Positions 7,688 through 17,577 of a DNA stretch of 64,000 nt are shown here, piece after piece. Source of the DNA: Couchioplanes caeruleus (lineage in GTDB: Bacteria > Actinomycetota > Actinomycetes > Mycobacteriales > Micromonosporaceae); NCBI RefSeq assembly GCF_003751945.1, contig NZ_RJKL01000001.1, positions 434,001 through 498,000 of the forward strand. Reading direction: 5' to 3'. The notes under the pieces are model-generated. The model was given only the letters and a program-made list of their open reading frames with translations, was not told the origin of the DNA and did not search any database. Both the position numbers and the translations under genes were made by a program. Each line of letters starts with the position of its first letter. Position 1 is the stretch's first letter.

Positions 7688-9048
7688 GCACCAACCCGCT
7701 CGTGGCGCAGAGCCACGACTCCACCACCTGGTCCACAGGCCTCGGCCTGGTCGGCGACGCCGCCGACATCACCGCCGGCATCCGCGGCAACAGCTGGGTC
7801 GACGCCAGCCTCGGCGGCGTCGGCGCCTCCCTCGACATGCTCTCCCTGGCCATCGACCCCCTCGGCACCCTCGCCTCCTGGGGCGTCGCCTGGCTGATGG
7901 AACACGTCCAACCCCTCAAGGACGCCCTCGACTGGCTCGCCGGCAACGCCGACGAGGTCGCCGCCCACGCCACCACCTGGACCAACGTCGCCGCCTTCAC
8001 CGACCAGGCCCGCCAGGACTACGCCGACCGGCTGCGCGCCGAGGTCTCCGGCTGGTTCGGCGCATCCGGCGACGCCTACCGCGAACACGCCACCATGCAC
8101 CTGAACACGCTGGAGGGCATCGCCACCGCGGCACGCGGCATCTCGTACGCGGTGGAGGGCGCCGGCCTGCTGGTCGCCCTGGTCCGAGGCATCGTCCGCG
8201 ACCTGATCGCGGAATTCATCGGCACGCTCGCGGCCCGGCTGCCGCAATGGCTCGCCGAAGCGGGCCTGACCCTCGGCCTCGCCACCCCGCTGGTCATTTC
8301 CCAGGTCGCCACCCTCGTCACCAGATGGGTCGACAAGATCCAGCACTTCATCCGCGCCCTGCTCAACAGCCTCCGCCGCCTCCACCCCATGCTCGACAAC
8401 CTCGCCGAGATCCTCACCAAACTCCGCCGCCGCCCCACCGCCAACACCTCTCCACCCCACGAGTTCCGCCCCGACTTCCCCCACGGCAGCGACTTCATCG
8501 ACGACGGCGAAGGTTTCAGCGAGCGGGCCGCCGACGCCTACCGCCGCATCCGCGAGAGCCCGGCCGACACCCCTGCCGTCGCGGCCAACACCGGCATCGA
8601 CCCCCGGATCGTCGAGGGCATGCGCCAGAACCTCTTCGTCCAGCAACACGACGTCGCGCTGGGCCCCGATCAGGTGGAGCGTGGCTACTTCACCCCGCAC
8701 GACGACATCGCCGACCTCTGGGAAGGCGCAACCCGCGGCACCCTCGACGCGGAAGACATCAGCCGCTTCCGGGATCTCGCCGCCCATGAGTATGTGGAGA
8801 ACAAGCTGATGGAGGCGGGACTGCCCTACCGGTCGGCACATCCCGACGCGTTCGACGCCGATGGCGTTAACATCCTCAGCCGCGACCATCCCGGAGCGCA
8901 CGATCTGGCTCCCAACCGCTGGCGGCCCGAGGCTCCGTTCCAGCATTGGAGGAAGTTCGGCCTGGACGGCTCGGCGCTCCGGATGTCCGACGACCTCTCG
9001 AACCTGGATGAGATCGTCGACGCCACTCTGCGAGGATTGGGGCGATGA
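7684..9048 (+). CDS. type VII secretion effector with putative C-terminal toxin domain
   Basis: A 454-residue protein built like a polymorphic toxin. The N-terminal half is helical and carries a WXG element (Trp124-Phe-Gly126, in GWFGASGDAYRE). It is followed by a hydrophobic helical stretch (about 155-215), a basic Pro-rich hinge (about 247-265) and a separate polar C-terminal domain (about 280-430). That domain has a His-Glu pair (His368-Glu369 in AAHEYVE) and further histidines (386, 402, 406) in conserved-looking phrases such as LPYRSAHPDAF and HPGAHDLAP, which suggests a metal-dependent enzyme. I recall similar C-terminal segments at the ends of other actinobacterial toxins but cannot name the activity. 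It is coupled to the EspC-like gene before it and to a probable immunity gene after it (ATGA overlap). Confidence 0.65.
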   Translation: MSTNPLVAQSHDSTTWSTGLGLVGDAADITAGIRGNSWVDASLGGVGASLDMLSLAIDPLGTLASWGVAWLMEHVQPLKDALDWLAGNADEVAAHATTWTNVAAFTDQARQDYADRLRAEVSGWFGASGDAYREHATMHLNTLEGIATAARGISYAVEGAGLLVALVRGIVRDLIAEFIGTLAARLPQWLAEAGLTLGLATPLVISQVATLVTRWVDKIQHFIRALLNSLRRLHPMLDNLAEILTKLRRRPTANTSPPHEFRPDFPHGSDFIDDGEGFSERAADAYRRIRESPADTPAVAANTGIDPRIVEGMRQNLFVQQHDVALGPDQVERGYFTPHDDIADLWEGATRGTLDAEDISRFRDLAAHEYVENKLMEAGLPYRSAHPDAFDADGVNILSRDHPGAHDLAPNRWRPEAPFQHWRKFGLDGSALRMSDDLSNLDEIVDATLRGLGR

Positions 9049-9605
9049 CAGCCGACGAATCCGTCCTCGCCATGGCCGATCGCCTGAGTGCCATCGACTA
9101 CGCGCGCCATGGGCACCGGTCATGGTCGAAGGCGGCGCTGCTCAAGGAGTACTTTCGCCGGATTGCACAGTGGGTCGACGCCTACGGATGTGATACCCGC
9201 AATCCGTTCTTCGACCTCGCCCAATGCATCGACCCAGGGATCCGTGCCGACCCGGAGGTCGTGGAGAGCGTTCTCCGGACGGTGGGCCGCGGGCCAGTGA
9301 ACGCCATCACCGAGGTGGTGCCATTCATCCTTCACTGGGCGGCGTTGCGCGGCAGGCACGGAGCCGATCTACCCCCGGATCTGGACGATCCCTTCGAGCC
9401 GCTGATCCTCCTCTTCGAGCGCGATGGCGGGTTCCACTTCGAGAAGGGCTTCATCGAGCTCGAAAACCTGTCCGTGCGCGTAGGTCTGTGGCGCAAGCTC
9501 GCGGACCGGCCGCCGATGCCGAGCTTCGCCTCCGAGGACCTTGACGCTATCGATCGCGCCGGTTCGATCGCGCAGTTCGGGTATGTCGTCGGGCCTGATG
9601 ACTAG
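9045..9605 (+). CDS. probable immunity protein for the type VII effector
   Basis: A 186-residue soluble, acidic, mainly helical protein without signal peptide, whose ATG overlaps the stop of the effector gene. It matches no family that I recognise. Position directly after a polymorphic-toxin-like gene, size, acidity and codon use that is less GC-biased than the neighbours (for example GAATCC, TGTGAT, GAAAAC codons) are the usual signs of an acquired immunity gene. Function is inferred from context only; a structural partner of the toxin domain is the main alternative. Confidence 0.5.
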   Translation: MTADESVLAMADRLSAIDYARHGHRSWSKAALLKEYFRRIAQWVDAYGCDTRNPFFDLAQCIDPGIRADPEVVESVLRTVGRGPVNAITEVVPFILHWAALRGRHGADLPPDLDDPFEPLILLFERDGGFHFEKGFIELENLSVRVGLWRKLADRPPMPSFASEDLDAIDRAGSIAQFGYVVGPDD

Positions 9606-9757
9606 ACCCTGATCACCGGAGATCGACACCGGCCGGGTGCGGCTCGCGTACTGATGGTTGCCGTTGGGTTGTCGGGGTGCGCGGGTTGTGCTGCGGCTCT
9701 CATGGTCGTCAGGACGGAACCGTTCAGCGCGGAAGTTTCGCGGCCGACTGGCATGGG

Positions 9758-10219
9758 GTGAGAACCGAAGCGACGAGCCCGGACATCCGCCCCGCGGTGC
9801 TGGGCCGGCTGTTGACGTTGAGTGGGCGGCGCATGGAAGCGCCGTTGACCCGGGTGCTGCGAGAGCGCGGGTTGACCCCCAACGCGTGGTGGGTGCTGAC
9901 CGAGCTCAGCGACGCGGGGATCGGCACGGTGCTGCCGCTGGGGCGGTGGGCTCGGCGCGGTGGGCTGCCGGCGTCGTCGGTGACGGTCGCGGCGGATCTG
10001 CTGAGTCGGCGGGAGCTCGTGCGTTGCCGGCGGGATAGCGACAACCGGCGGGTCGTCCTCGCGGAGATCACCGATGCCGGCCGGCAACTGGTCGCGCAGG
10101 TCCGCGACGACCTGGATGCCGCGACCGCCGACGTTCACGCGCTCTTCACCGCCGAGGAGCGCCGCGAGCTCGCCGCGCTGCTCGCCCGGGTCGTTTCCAG
10201 CGACGCCGACACCGTCTGA
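9758..10219 (+). CDS. MarR-family transcriptional regulator
   Basis: A 153-residue winged-helix protein. The recognition region reads [20 protein letters not shown] and the wing [19 protein letters not shown], both typical of MarR proteins, and the flanking helices give the dimer interface ([15 protein letters not shown]). GTG 9758 is chosen because the family fold begins shortly after it; the frame is open upstream to 9677 but that part is not protein-like. It is 64 bp upstream of a chemoreceptor gene on the same strand and may control it. The ligand is unknown. Confidence 0.85.
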   Translation: MRTEATSPDIRPAVLGRLLTLSGRRMEAPLTRVLRERGLTPNAWWVLTELSDAGIGTVLPLGRWARRGGLPASSVTVAADLLSRRELVRCRRDSDNRRVVLAEITDAGRQLVAQVRDDLDAATADVHALFTAEERRELAALLARVVSSDADTV

Positions 10220-10283
10220 CGCACCCTTGCCATCCCCCCTTCCCCGAATCGGCCGGCGCGCCGGCATCACAAGGAGCTTCTTC

Positions 10284-11891
10284 ATGCACGCGATTACCGA
10301 CCGGCTGCGGCACGTCACCAAGCCGGGCGTCACCGCACGGCTCGCGACGCTGACGATGATCGCCGCGATCAGCGTCGTCGTCATGCTGGCCGCGTCGATG
10401 ATCACGACCCGGGAGAATCTGTACGCCGAGCGCGAGCGCCAGACCCAGCAGTTGGTCGAGACGGCCATCGGCGTGGTGGACGGCTACATCGCGCGGGAGG
10501 CGACGGGCGAGCTGACTCGTGAGCAGGCGCAGAAGCAGGCCGCGGCCGCGCTGAAGGTGCTGCGCTACGACTCCGACAACTACTTCTGGGTCAACGACAT
10601 GGCCCCGAAGATGGTCATGCACCCCGTCAAGCCCGAGCTCGACGGCACCGACCTGACGGACGACGCGGACCCGAACGGCAAGCATCTCTTCGTCGAGATG
10701 GTGAACGTCGTGAAGAGCCAGCGGGCCGGCTTCGTCGAGTACGAGTGGGCCAAGCCGGGCAGCGACAGCCCGCAGCCGAAGATCGCCTACGTCCAGGGCG
10801 TGCCCCACTGGGGCTGGGTGGTCGGGTCGGGCCTCTGGGTCGACGACATCGACAGCGCGGCATGGGTGGCGGCGCGCGGACAGGCCCTGGCGGGCGGCAT
10901 CGGCCTGGTGCTGCTGATGCTCGTGGCGTGGCGCAGCGTGCGGCGGATCGGCACCGCGCTCGGCGCCGTGCGGCGCACCCTGGAGCGGGTCGCCGCCGGC
11001 GACCTGACCGCCCGCGTGCAACTGGCCGGCAACGACGACCTGGCCCGCATGGCGCGGGCCGTGGACACGGCCGTCGCCAACAACCGTGAGGTCATCCAGC
11101 AGCTTCACGCCGCCGCGGAGACGTTGTCCGCGAACAGCACCCAGCTCGAGGCCGCCAGCGCCGAGATCACCGAGGTCACCGCCGGCACCGCCGGCCAGGC
11201 GCAGTCGATGAACGCGGCCGCCGACGCGATGACCCACCAGGTCACCACCATGGCGAGCGGCGCGGAGCAGATGCACGCCTCGATCGCCGAGATCGCGCGC
11301 AACGCCGCGGACGCGGCGGTCATCGCCAACGAGGCCGTGGCCGTCGCCACCGACGCCACCCACAGCATCAGCCGTCTCGGCACCTCCAGCGCCGAGATCG
11401 GCAACGTCATCGCCCTCATCGACTCCATCGCCAAGCAGACCAACCTGCTGGCGCTCAACGCCACGATCGAGGCCGCCCGCGCCGGCGAGCAGGGCAAGGG
11501 ATTCGCCGTGGTCGCCACCGAGGTCAAGGACCTGGCCAACGAGACCGCGAAGGCCACCGCGCAGGTGGTCGACCGGATCACCGCGATCCAGGACGACACC
11601 GGCGCGGCCGTCCAGGCCATCGAGCGCATCACCGGCGTGATCGAGCAGATCAACGACTACCAGACCACCATCGCCGCCGCGGTCGAGCAGCAGGCCGCCA
11701 CGACCACCCTGCTCTCCGACAGCGCCGTGACCACCACCAGCCAGGTCAGCACGATGAACGAGGCCATCAGGACCGTCTCCTCGGGTGCCACCGGCGCGGC
11801 GACCAACGCTCAGCAGGTCAACGCTTCGGCGACCAACCTCGGCGACCTGGCCGCCTCCATCCGCGGCCTGACCGAGACGTTCACCGTCTGA
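10284..11891 (+). CDS. methyl-accepting chemotaxis protein with Cache sensor
   Basis: A 535-residue chemoreceptor starting at ATG 10284 behind an AAGGAG ribosome site. Order: membrane helix 1 (about 20-40), extracytoplasmic single-Cache domain (about 42-200, with DNYFWVND and [16 protein letters not shown]), membrane helix 2 (about 205-222), HAMP (about 223-275) and a long signalling coiled coil. The highly conserved hairpin tip is intact ([20 protein letters not shown], then [14 protein letters not shown]), so it can couple to CheA/CheW. No che or flagellar genes are in the window. A chemoreceptor in a high-GC actinomycete fits lineages with motile spores. A hairpin terminator follows. Confidence 0.95.
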   Translation: MHAITDRLRHVTKPGVTARLATLTMIAAISVVVMLAASMITTRENLYAERERQTQQLVETAIGVVDGYIAREATGELTREQAQKQAAAALKVLRYDSDNYFWVNDMAPKMVMHPVKPELDGTDLTDDADPNGKHLFVEMVNVVKSQRAGFVEYEWAKPGSDSPQPKIAYVQGVPHWGWVVGSGLWVDDIDSAAWVAARGQALAGGIGLVLLMLVAWRSVRRIGTALGAVRRTLERVAAGDLTARVQLAGNDDLARMARAVDTAVANNREVIQQLHAAAETLSANSTQLEAASAEITEVTAGTAGQAQSMNAAADAMTHQVTTMASGAEQMHASIAEIARNAADAAVIANEAVAVATDATHSISRLGTSSAEIGNVIALIDSIAKQTNLLALNATIEAARAGEQGKGFAVVATEVKDLANETAKATAQVVDRITAIQDDTGAAVQAIERITGVIEQINDYQTTIAAAVEQQAATTTLLSDSAVTTTSQVSTMNEAIRTVSSGATGAATNAQQVNASATNLGDLAASIRGLTETFTV

Positions 11892-11910
11892 CCGAAGAGG
11901 TCCCACGGCG

Positions 11911-11952
11911 GGCCGTGGGGTGTGCGGCCGCCACCGCGCACCCCACGGCCCT
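11911..11952. terminator. hairpin terminator between convergent genes
   Basis: A long GC-rich inverted repeat (GGGCCGTGGGGTG paired with CACCCCACGGCCC, with a few extra pairs near the loop) separates the chemoreceptor stop from the stop of the convergent M36 protease. It should serve both. Confidence 0.75.
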
Positions 11953-11958
11953 TACCTG

Positions 11959-14832
11959 TCAGCTGCTGAAGACCTGGAACTCCGCGGCGACCGCGGTGCC
12001 GGCGGCCGGGGACACCGAGGCGCAGTCGGTGGCGGAGCGGGGGTCGTTCTCCTGCTCGCCCGCGTACAGGGGGTTGGCCGTGCACTGGTTACCGAGGATG
12101 CGGAGCTTGACGTGCGTGGCCGGGGTGGGGCGCACCGGGAAGGACTTCAGCACCAGGTTCGGCACCTTGGGCCGGTACGAACCGGTGTCGAACGCGTTCG
12201 CCGGGCTGGTGTAGGCCACCTTGTAGCCGGCGTCGCTCGCGCAGTCCGCGCCCGCCGCCGCGTTGCAGGTGAGGATCTCGAACTGGCGAACCGTGCTGTA
12301 CATCGTGGAGGTCGGGGCGCCCGCGCCCGGGAAGGCGCTGAGCTGGACGCGGGAGACCAGTCTGGGGGCGTCCGCGGGCAGGTCGACGGTGACCTGGCGG
12401 CCGGCGGCGCCGCCGGTGGCCGTCCAGGCCGTGCCCTCGGCGTCGTCGGTGAGCCGGGCGGGGGCGGCACCGTCGCCGGTGATGGTGGCGCCGGATGCCG
12501 CCGAGGCGAGGTTGGTCGGCATGACCACGCCGATGTCGGCGGTGACTCCGGGGTAGACGGTCTGGGTGAAGCGCTTGTGGCCGAAGCCCGCGCCGATCGC
12601 CAGGAAGCGGTACGTGCCCGGGGCCAGCGTGAGCGTGGCCGGCAGCGCGGTGGCCGGGTCGGTGTCGGCGACCGGCACCGAGCCGAAGTCGTAGTCACCG
12701 ACGTAGAGGCGGACCGGCTTGCCGGCGGCCTCGCCGAGCGCCTTGAACGTCACCTCGGAGTTCTCCACGTACGGCGAGGCGAAGCTGGGCACCGGGTCGC
12801 CGTCCGACGGGCCGCTGGCGGCGCCGGCGCCCATGCCGCGGGTGGCGAACGTGTTCCACAGCAGGTCGGCGTTCGCCCCGCCGAAGCGCAGCGCGTCGGC
12901 GGTGATCATGTTGTCGCGCATGTCGAGCATGCTGATCGTGCCGGTCGCGGCCAGCAGGAACGAGTCGAAGACGAGCTGCACCCAGCGCCGGTTGCCCGGG
13001 CATTCGGTCACCGGGGTGGTGCCCGCCGCGCAGCTCTCCTGCTGGGCACGGGTGCCCGCGCCGTAGCGGGCGATGAAGGCGCGGCGGACGTCGAAGTTCG
13101 TCGCGCTCCAGATCTCGCCGTCGGAGTGGACGGCCGCGCCACGGTCGTACCCGTAGTTGGAGTAGTTGAGGGTGCTGTTGCTCATGTCGTAGTTGCGGAT
13201 GCCGGCGACGACGTCGCCGGTCACGTAGCCGCCGGTGATGTACGGCGTGTTGCCCCGCGGGGTGTAGCCGCTCTCGAACAGGTACTCCATCGCCAGGAGG
13301 TCGGACCAGCTCTCCCCCATCGCCCCGCCCTGCGAGGAGCTGATGCCGCTGTCCGGGCCGGCGATCATGCGGTTGCTGATGGCGTGGGTGTACTCGTGGC
13401 CGATGACCGTCATGTCGAAGTCACCGTCGACGCACGGCGGGTACACGGCCCCGGCGAACGGCTGCCACATGTACATGTTGGTGGTCGGCTGCATGCCGTC
13501 CGGCGGGGTCGCCTGGTTGGCGTTGTTGCGGGTGGTCGCGGTGGCCGCGCCCTGCTGGGCGTTGCCGCGCTCGGGGTCGCCGGCCTTGCCGTACGGGCCG
13601 GTGTTGACCTTCTGCAGGTTCCAGGTCGCCTCGGTGAAGCCGAGCCGGTACGACCAGTCGTGCATCCGGTTGTGCATGGCGAACAGGTTGGCGGTGGCCG
13701 CGTCGCCGTCGGCCTGCTCGGGGGAGGCCAGCGAGTTCGGGTCGCACTTGCTGGTGTTCCACTGGTTGGTGAACGGGTAGAGGTACTCGCGGTCGGGCCG
13801 CGCGGCGGCGGGCACCGCCGGGTTGCCGTTGCCCCACAGCCGCACCGTGTCGGCCGAGTTGCCGCTGGTGGTGAAGCTCGGCGTGCCGGTGGTGGCGTCG
13901 ACGTCCCAGGGCTTGCCGGTGGCCGGGTCGAGCACCTGCCGGCTGCAGCCGGTGGCGGTGGCGACGCACCAGATCTGCCGGGCGTCCGCGCCGTTGGCGG
14001 GCGGGGTGGCCGGGAAGACCTTCCAGTGCGGGTCGTCCTCGGCGAAGTTCACGAGGTTCTCCCGCACCAGGATGCGGCCGTCGATCGCGTCCACATAGGT
14101 GGTGTACCCCAGCGGATGGTCGGCGTCGTTGGACATGACGACCACCTCGTACGCGGCGCGCGGATCGGCGCCGGGCATCGGCACGGCGACCAGCCGCACC
14201 CGCGAGTCGGCGAGCTTCTCCCGCTCGATCCTGGCGTCGGTGAGGGCGGCGGCGAGGGCGTCCGCGGGCTGCAGCCGGGCGGCGGCGGGCTCGGCCGTGC
14301 GCGGGCTCAGCGACGAGGTGACCCGCAGGACGTCGCCGCCCTTGACCGCGACGGCGACCAGGCCGTCGTGGGCGGCGGGCAGGTCGCCGTACCGCTGGCG
14401 CAGGAGCACGACGGTGCCGGCGCCGACCTTCGTGGTCGCGATGGTCTCGAGGTCGTCGACCGCCGCCTGGCGCAGCGCGAAGAGGCCGCGGCTGTTCTTG
14501 AGGTAGCGCCGGGCGACGGTGTCGGCGGCGCCCGCCGGCCCGGTGGCGAGCCGGCCCTTGACCGGGGTGACCGAGGCGGGCGTGCCGAGCCTGTTCCAGC
14601 GGGTGACGACGTTGTCAGCGCGGATCTGGGCGCGCTGGGCCGAGGTGGGCGCGGCGGTGCCGCCGCGGTTGTCGACGAAGGCGTACGCCTCGTCGAGGTG
14701 GTCGCCGGTCAGCGGCGTGGCCATGGCGGGCATCGGGTGGGAGGGCGCCGCGCTCGCGCCGAGGGGCGCGGACGCGAGGATCGTGGTAGCGGCGAGGATT
14801 CCGGCGACGGCGGACCGTCTGCGTATGCGCAC
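11959..14832 (-). CDS. secreted M36 (fungalysin-type) metallopeptidase
   Basis: A 957-residue secreted protease. The GTG at 14832 is chosen because AGGAGG lies 5 bases upstream and a signal peptide follows (VRIRRRS, hydrophobic core, cut near ASA-APS). An FTP-type propeptide covers about 40-300. The M36 catalytic domain has HEYTH at 479-483 and the third zinc ligand Glu507 in GGAMGESWSD. A large C-terminal region (about 650-957) looks like one or more beta-sandwich domains, probably adhesion or substrate binding. Family enzymes digest extracellular proteins after propeptide removal. Convergent with the chemoreceptor gene and divergent from glcD. Confidence 0.92.
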   Translation of the reverse strand: MRIRRRSAVAGILAATTILASAPLGASAAPSHPMPAMATPLTGDHLDEAYAFVDNRGGTAAPTSAQRAQIRADNVVTRWNRLGTPASVTPVKGRLATGPAGAADTVARRYLKNSRGLFALRQAAVDDLETIATTKVGAGTVVLLRQRYGDLPAAHDGLVAVAVKGGDVLRVTSSLSPRTAEPAAARLQPADALAAALTDARIEREKLADSRVRLVAVPMPGADPRAAYEVVVMSNDADHPLGYTTYVDAIDGRILVRENLVNFAEDDPHWKVFPATPPANGADARQIWCVATATGCSRQVLDPATGKPWDVDATTGTPSFTTSGNSADTVRLWGNGNPAVPAAARPDREYLYPFTNQWNTSKCDPNSLASPEQADGDAATANLFAMHNRMHDWSYRLGFTEATWNLQKVNTGPYGKAGDPERGNAQQGAATATTRNNANQATPPDGMQPTTNMYMWQPFAGAVYPPCVDGDFDMTVIGHEYTHAISNRMIAGPDSGISSSQGGAMGESWSDLLAMEYLFESGYTPRGNTPYITGGYVTGDVVAGIRNYDMSNSTLNYSNYGYDRGAAVHSDGEIWSATNFDVRRAFIARYGAGTRAQQESCAAGTTPVTECPGNRRWVQLVFDSFLLAATGTISMLDMRDNMITADALRFGGANADLLWNTFATRGMGAGAASGPSDGDPVPSFASPYVENSEVTFKALGEAAGKPVRLYVGDYDFGSVPVADTDPATALPATLTLAPGTYRFLAIGAGFGHKRFTQTVYPGVTADIGVVMPTNLASAASGATITGDGAAPARLTDDAEGTAWTATGGAAGRQVTVDLPADAPRLVSRVQLSAFPGAGAPTSTMYSTVRQFEILTCNAAAGADCASDAGYKVAYTSPANAFDTGSYRPKVPNLVLKSFPVRPTPATHVKLRILGNQCTANPLYAGEQENDPRSATDCASVSPAAGTAVAAEFQVFSS

Positions 14833-14899
14833 GCAAGCCTCCTGGGATCGGCCTGGGGGATCTCTCCAGACGAACCGAAACCTTACGGGAACATAGACG

Positions 14900-14927
14900 T
14901 TCATAGATAACGTTTCCGTTGTGACAA
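14900..14927 (-). promoter_or_regulatory. candidate sigma-70-type promoter of the M36 gene
   Basis: On the minus strand, TTGTCA and TATGAA stand 16 bp apart, about 70 bp upstream of the GTG start, inside an AT-rich patch that stands out in this genome. Spacing and sequence fit a housekeeping promoter. This is pattern only. Confidence 0.35.
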
Positions 14928-14983
14928 TGACGTCGATCGATTCCCTCGCGCGCTTGCTAAATTGTCGTGCAGGGAGGTCGCCG

Positions 14984-16435
14984 ATGACGTCGCTCGAGGA
15001 ACTGGCCGCCACGCTGCGGGTCGCGCTGGGCCCCGACCGGGTGCTGTCCGATCGCCAGGAGCTGCGGACGTACGAGTGCGACGGCCTCGCCCATTACAAG
15101 GTCACGCCGGGGCTCGTCGTGCTACCCCGCGATGCGACGGAGTGCGCCGTGACCGTCCGCGCCTGCGCCGCGGCCGGCGTGCCGTTCGTGGCCCGGGGCT
15201 CCGGCACCGGCCTGTCCGGCGGTGCGCTGCCGCACGCCGACGGCGTGCTGGTGGTGACCTCGAAGATGCGCGAGATCGTCGAGATCGCACCGGAGGACGA
15301 ACGGGCCGTCGTCGCGCCCGGCGTGATCAACCTGGACGTCAGCAAGGCCGCCGCCGCGCACGGCTACTACTACGCGCCCGACCCGTCGAGCCAGCAGATC
15401 TGCTCGATCGGCGGCAACGTCGCGGAGAACTCCGGTGGCGCGCACTGCCTGAAGTACGGCTTCACCACCCACCACGTGCTCGGCGCGCAGATCGTCACGC
15501 CCGACGGGACGCTCGTCGAGCTGGGCGGGCGGGCGCCGGACACGCCCGGCTACGACCTGCTCGGCGCCTTCGTCGGGTCCGAGGGCACGCTGGGGGTGGC
15601 GACGCGGGTCACCGTACGCCTGACCCGGCTGCCGGAGTCCGTGCGTACGCTGCTCGCGGCCTTCGCGACCACCGACGAGGCCGGCGCCGCCACCTCCGCG
15701 ATCATCGCCGCCGGTGTGGTCCCGGCGGCGATCGAGATGATGGACGCCCTCGCGATCGAGGCCGCGGAAGCGGCCGTGGCCTGTGGCTATCCCCCGGGCG
15801 CCGGGGCGGTGCTCATCGTCGAGCTGGACGGTCCGGCGGCCGAGGTCGAGGCACAGTTCGCGCAGGTCACCGCCCTGTGCGAGGCCGCCGGCGCGACCGA
15901 GCTGCGGATCGCGGCGGACACGGACGAGCGGACCCTGATCTGGAAGGGCCGCAAGTCGGCGTTCGCCGCGGTCGGCCGGATCAGCCCCGACTACATCGTG
16001 CAGGACGGGGTGATCCCGCGGACCGCGCTGCCCGAGGTGCTGCGCCGCATCACCGACGTCGCGCACGCGCGCGGGGTGCGGGTGGCGAACGTCTTCCACG
16101 CCGGCGACGGCAACCTGCATCCGCTGGTGCTCTTCGACGACGCGGTCGAGGGCGAGGCCGAGCGGGCCGAGGAGGTGTCCGGCGCGATCATCGACCTCTG
16201 CATCGAGTACGGCGGCTCGATCACCGGCGAGCACGGCGTCGGCGCGGACAAGGCGAAGTACATGCCGCGGATGTTCACCGCCGACGACCTGGAGACCATG
16301 CACCTGCTGCGGTGCGCCTTCGACCCGGCCGGACTGTCCAACCCCGGCAAGGTGTTCCCCACCCCGCGCCTCTGCGGCGAGGTGCCGCGCCGGCACCGCG
16401 CGACCGATCCGGGCGCCGCGGCGGAGATCTTCTGA
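14984..16435 (+). CDS. glcD: glycolate oxidase subunit GlcD (FAD-linked oxidase)
   Basis: A 483-residue flavoprotein of the GlcD/lactate dehydrogenase type. The PCMH FAD-binding domain covers about 20-200, with the cofactor loops RGSGTGLSGGALP and SIGGNVAENSGGAHC. The FAD-oxidase C-terminal domain has the HAGDGNLHP and GEHGVGADKAKYM motifs. ATG 14984 is preferred because AGGGAGG lies just upstream. With GlcE and GlcF it forms the membrane-associated glycolate dehydrogenase that turns glycolate into glyoxylate and passes electrons to the respiratory chain. Its stop overlaps the glcE start (TGATG), so the operon is translationally coupled. Confidence 0.92.
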   Translation: MTSLEELAATLRVALGPDRVLSDRQELRTYECDGLAHYKVTPGLVVLPRDATECAVTVRACAAAGVPFVARGSGTGLSGGALPHADGVLVVTSKMREIVEIAPEDERAVVAPGVINLDVSKAAAAHGYYYAPDPSSQQICSIGGNVAENSGGAHCLKYGFTTHHVLGAQIVTPDGTLVELGGRAPDTPGYDLLGAFVGSEGTLGVATRVTVRLTRLPESVRTLLAAFATTDEAGAATSAIIAAGVVPAAIEMMDALAIEAAEAAVACGYPPGAGAVLIVELDGPAAEVEAQFAQVTALCEAAGATELRIAADTDERTLIWKGRKSAFAAVGRISPDYIVQDGVIPRTALPEVLRRITDVAHARGVRVANVFHAGDGNLHPLVLFDDAVEGEAERAEEVSGAIIDLCIEYGGSITGEHGVGADKAKYMPRMFTADDLETMHLLRCAFDPAGLSNPGKVFPTPRLCGEVPRRHRATDPGAAAEIF

Positions 16436-17577
16436 TGCGCTGGCAACCCGCCGTCGACGGCGATGTGGTCGCGGGCCGGCCCGCGCGGTTCGTGGCCGCC
16501 CCGGCCACCACCGAGGAGGCGTCGCGGATCCTGCGCGCGGCCGCGGAGCAGGACCTCGCCGTGGTGATCCGCGGCGGCGGCACCAAGCTGGAGTGGGGCA
16601 TGCCCCCGCGCCGGCTCGACCTCATCGTCGACACCCACCGGCTGAGCGGCGTCGTGGAGCATGCGGCCGGCGACCTGATCACCGTGGTCCGCGCCGGCAC
16701 CCCGCTGGGCGACCTGGACTTCGGCACCCAGCAGCTCGCCCTCGACTCGCCGCTGCCCGGCGCCACCGTCGGCGGCGCGGTCGCGGCCGGCACCAGCGGG
16801 CCGCGGCGCCTGCACTACGGCGCGGCCCGCGACCTGATCATCGGCATGACGGTGGTCCGGCCCGACGGCACGGTCGCCCGCTCGGGCGGCAAGGTCGTCA
16901 AGAATGTCGCCGGGTACGACCTGGGCAAGCTGTTCGCCGGCTCGTACGGCACCCTCGGGCTGATCACCGAATGCGCCTTCCGCCTGCACCCCGTGCCACC
17001 GGAGCGCGCGGTGGTGCTCGGCGAGGCCCCGGTCGCCGAGGTGGGCGCGCTGCTCGCGGCCGTCCGCGCGGAGCAGGTCGTACCCAGCGCCGTGGAGGTC
17101 GACCGGACCGGCTCCGGACCCGTCACCGTCGCGGTGCTCGTGGAGGGCACCGCCGCGGGCGTCCGGGACCGGGCGGCCCGGCTCGAGAAGTGCCTGTCCG
17201 GCGCGACCGGCGATCTCCCGCCGTGGTGGGGCACCCTGCCGTGGCCGCCGGACGGCGTCGGCGTCAAGCTCACCGCCGCGCTGTCCAAGCTACCCTCGCT
17301 GCTGGCGGCCGCCCCCGAGGTCACGATCCGGGGTTCCGCGGGAGCGGGTGTGCTCTACGCGCATGTCAGCTCGGACATTCCGGCGACGATCGCGAGGCTG
17401 CGGACGGCCACGACCCGGGCTGGCGGGCATGCGGTGGTGCTGACCGCGCCGGAGCCGGTGCGGCAGCGCGTCGACATGTGGGGCCCGGTGCCGGCCCTGG
17501 ACCTCATGCGCCGCGTCAAGGACCGCTTCGATCCCGGGCACCGCTTCGCCCCCGGCCGCTTCGTAGGAGGCATCTGA
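16435..17577 (+). CDS. glcE: glycolate oxidase FAD-binding subunit GlcE
   Basis: A 380-residue FAD-binding protein that contains the PCMH domain (about 20-200, with VVIRGGGTKLEWG, LPGATVGGAVAAGTSGP and GGKVVKNVAGYDLGKL) but a shorter C-terminal part than GlcD. This is the normal GlcE layout. The start overlaps the glcD stop and its stop overlaps the glcF start. It assembles with GlcD and the iron-sulfur subunit GlcF. The ending DRFDPGHRFAPGRFVGGI is the usual GlcE tail. Confidence 0.92.
   Translation: MRWQPAVDGDVVAGRPARFVAAPATTEEASRILRAAAEQDLAVVIRGGGTKLEWGMPPRRLDLIVDTHRLSGVVEHAAGDLITVVRAGTPLGDLDFGTQQLALDSPLPGATVGGAVAAGTSGPRRLHYGAARDLIIGMTVVRPDGTVARSGGKVVKNVAGYDLGKLFAGSYGTLGLITECAFRLHPVPPERAVVLGEAPVAEVGALLAAVRAEQVVPSAVEVDRTGSGPVTVAVLVEGTAAGVRDRAARLEKCLSGATGDLPPWWGTLPWPPDGVGVKLTAALSKLPSLLAAAPEVTIRGSAGAGVLYAHVSSDIPATIARLRTATTRAGGHAVVLTAPEPVRQRVDMWGPVPALDLMRRVKDRFDPGHRFAPGRFVGGI

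Noticed and set aside
11920..14910. A 996-codon plus-strand open frame opposite the M36 protease gene
   Set aside because: It is an antisense shadow: low-complexity Arg/Gly/Val sequence without ribosome site, while the minus strand encodes a full metalloprotease.
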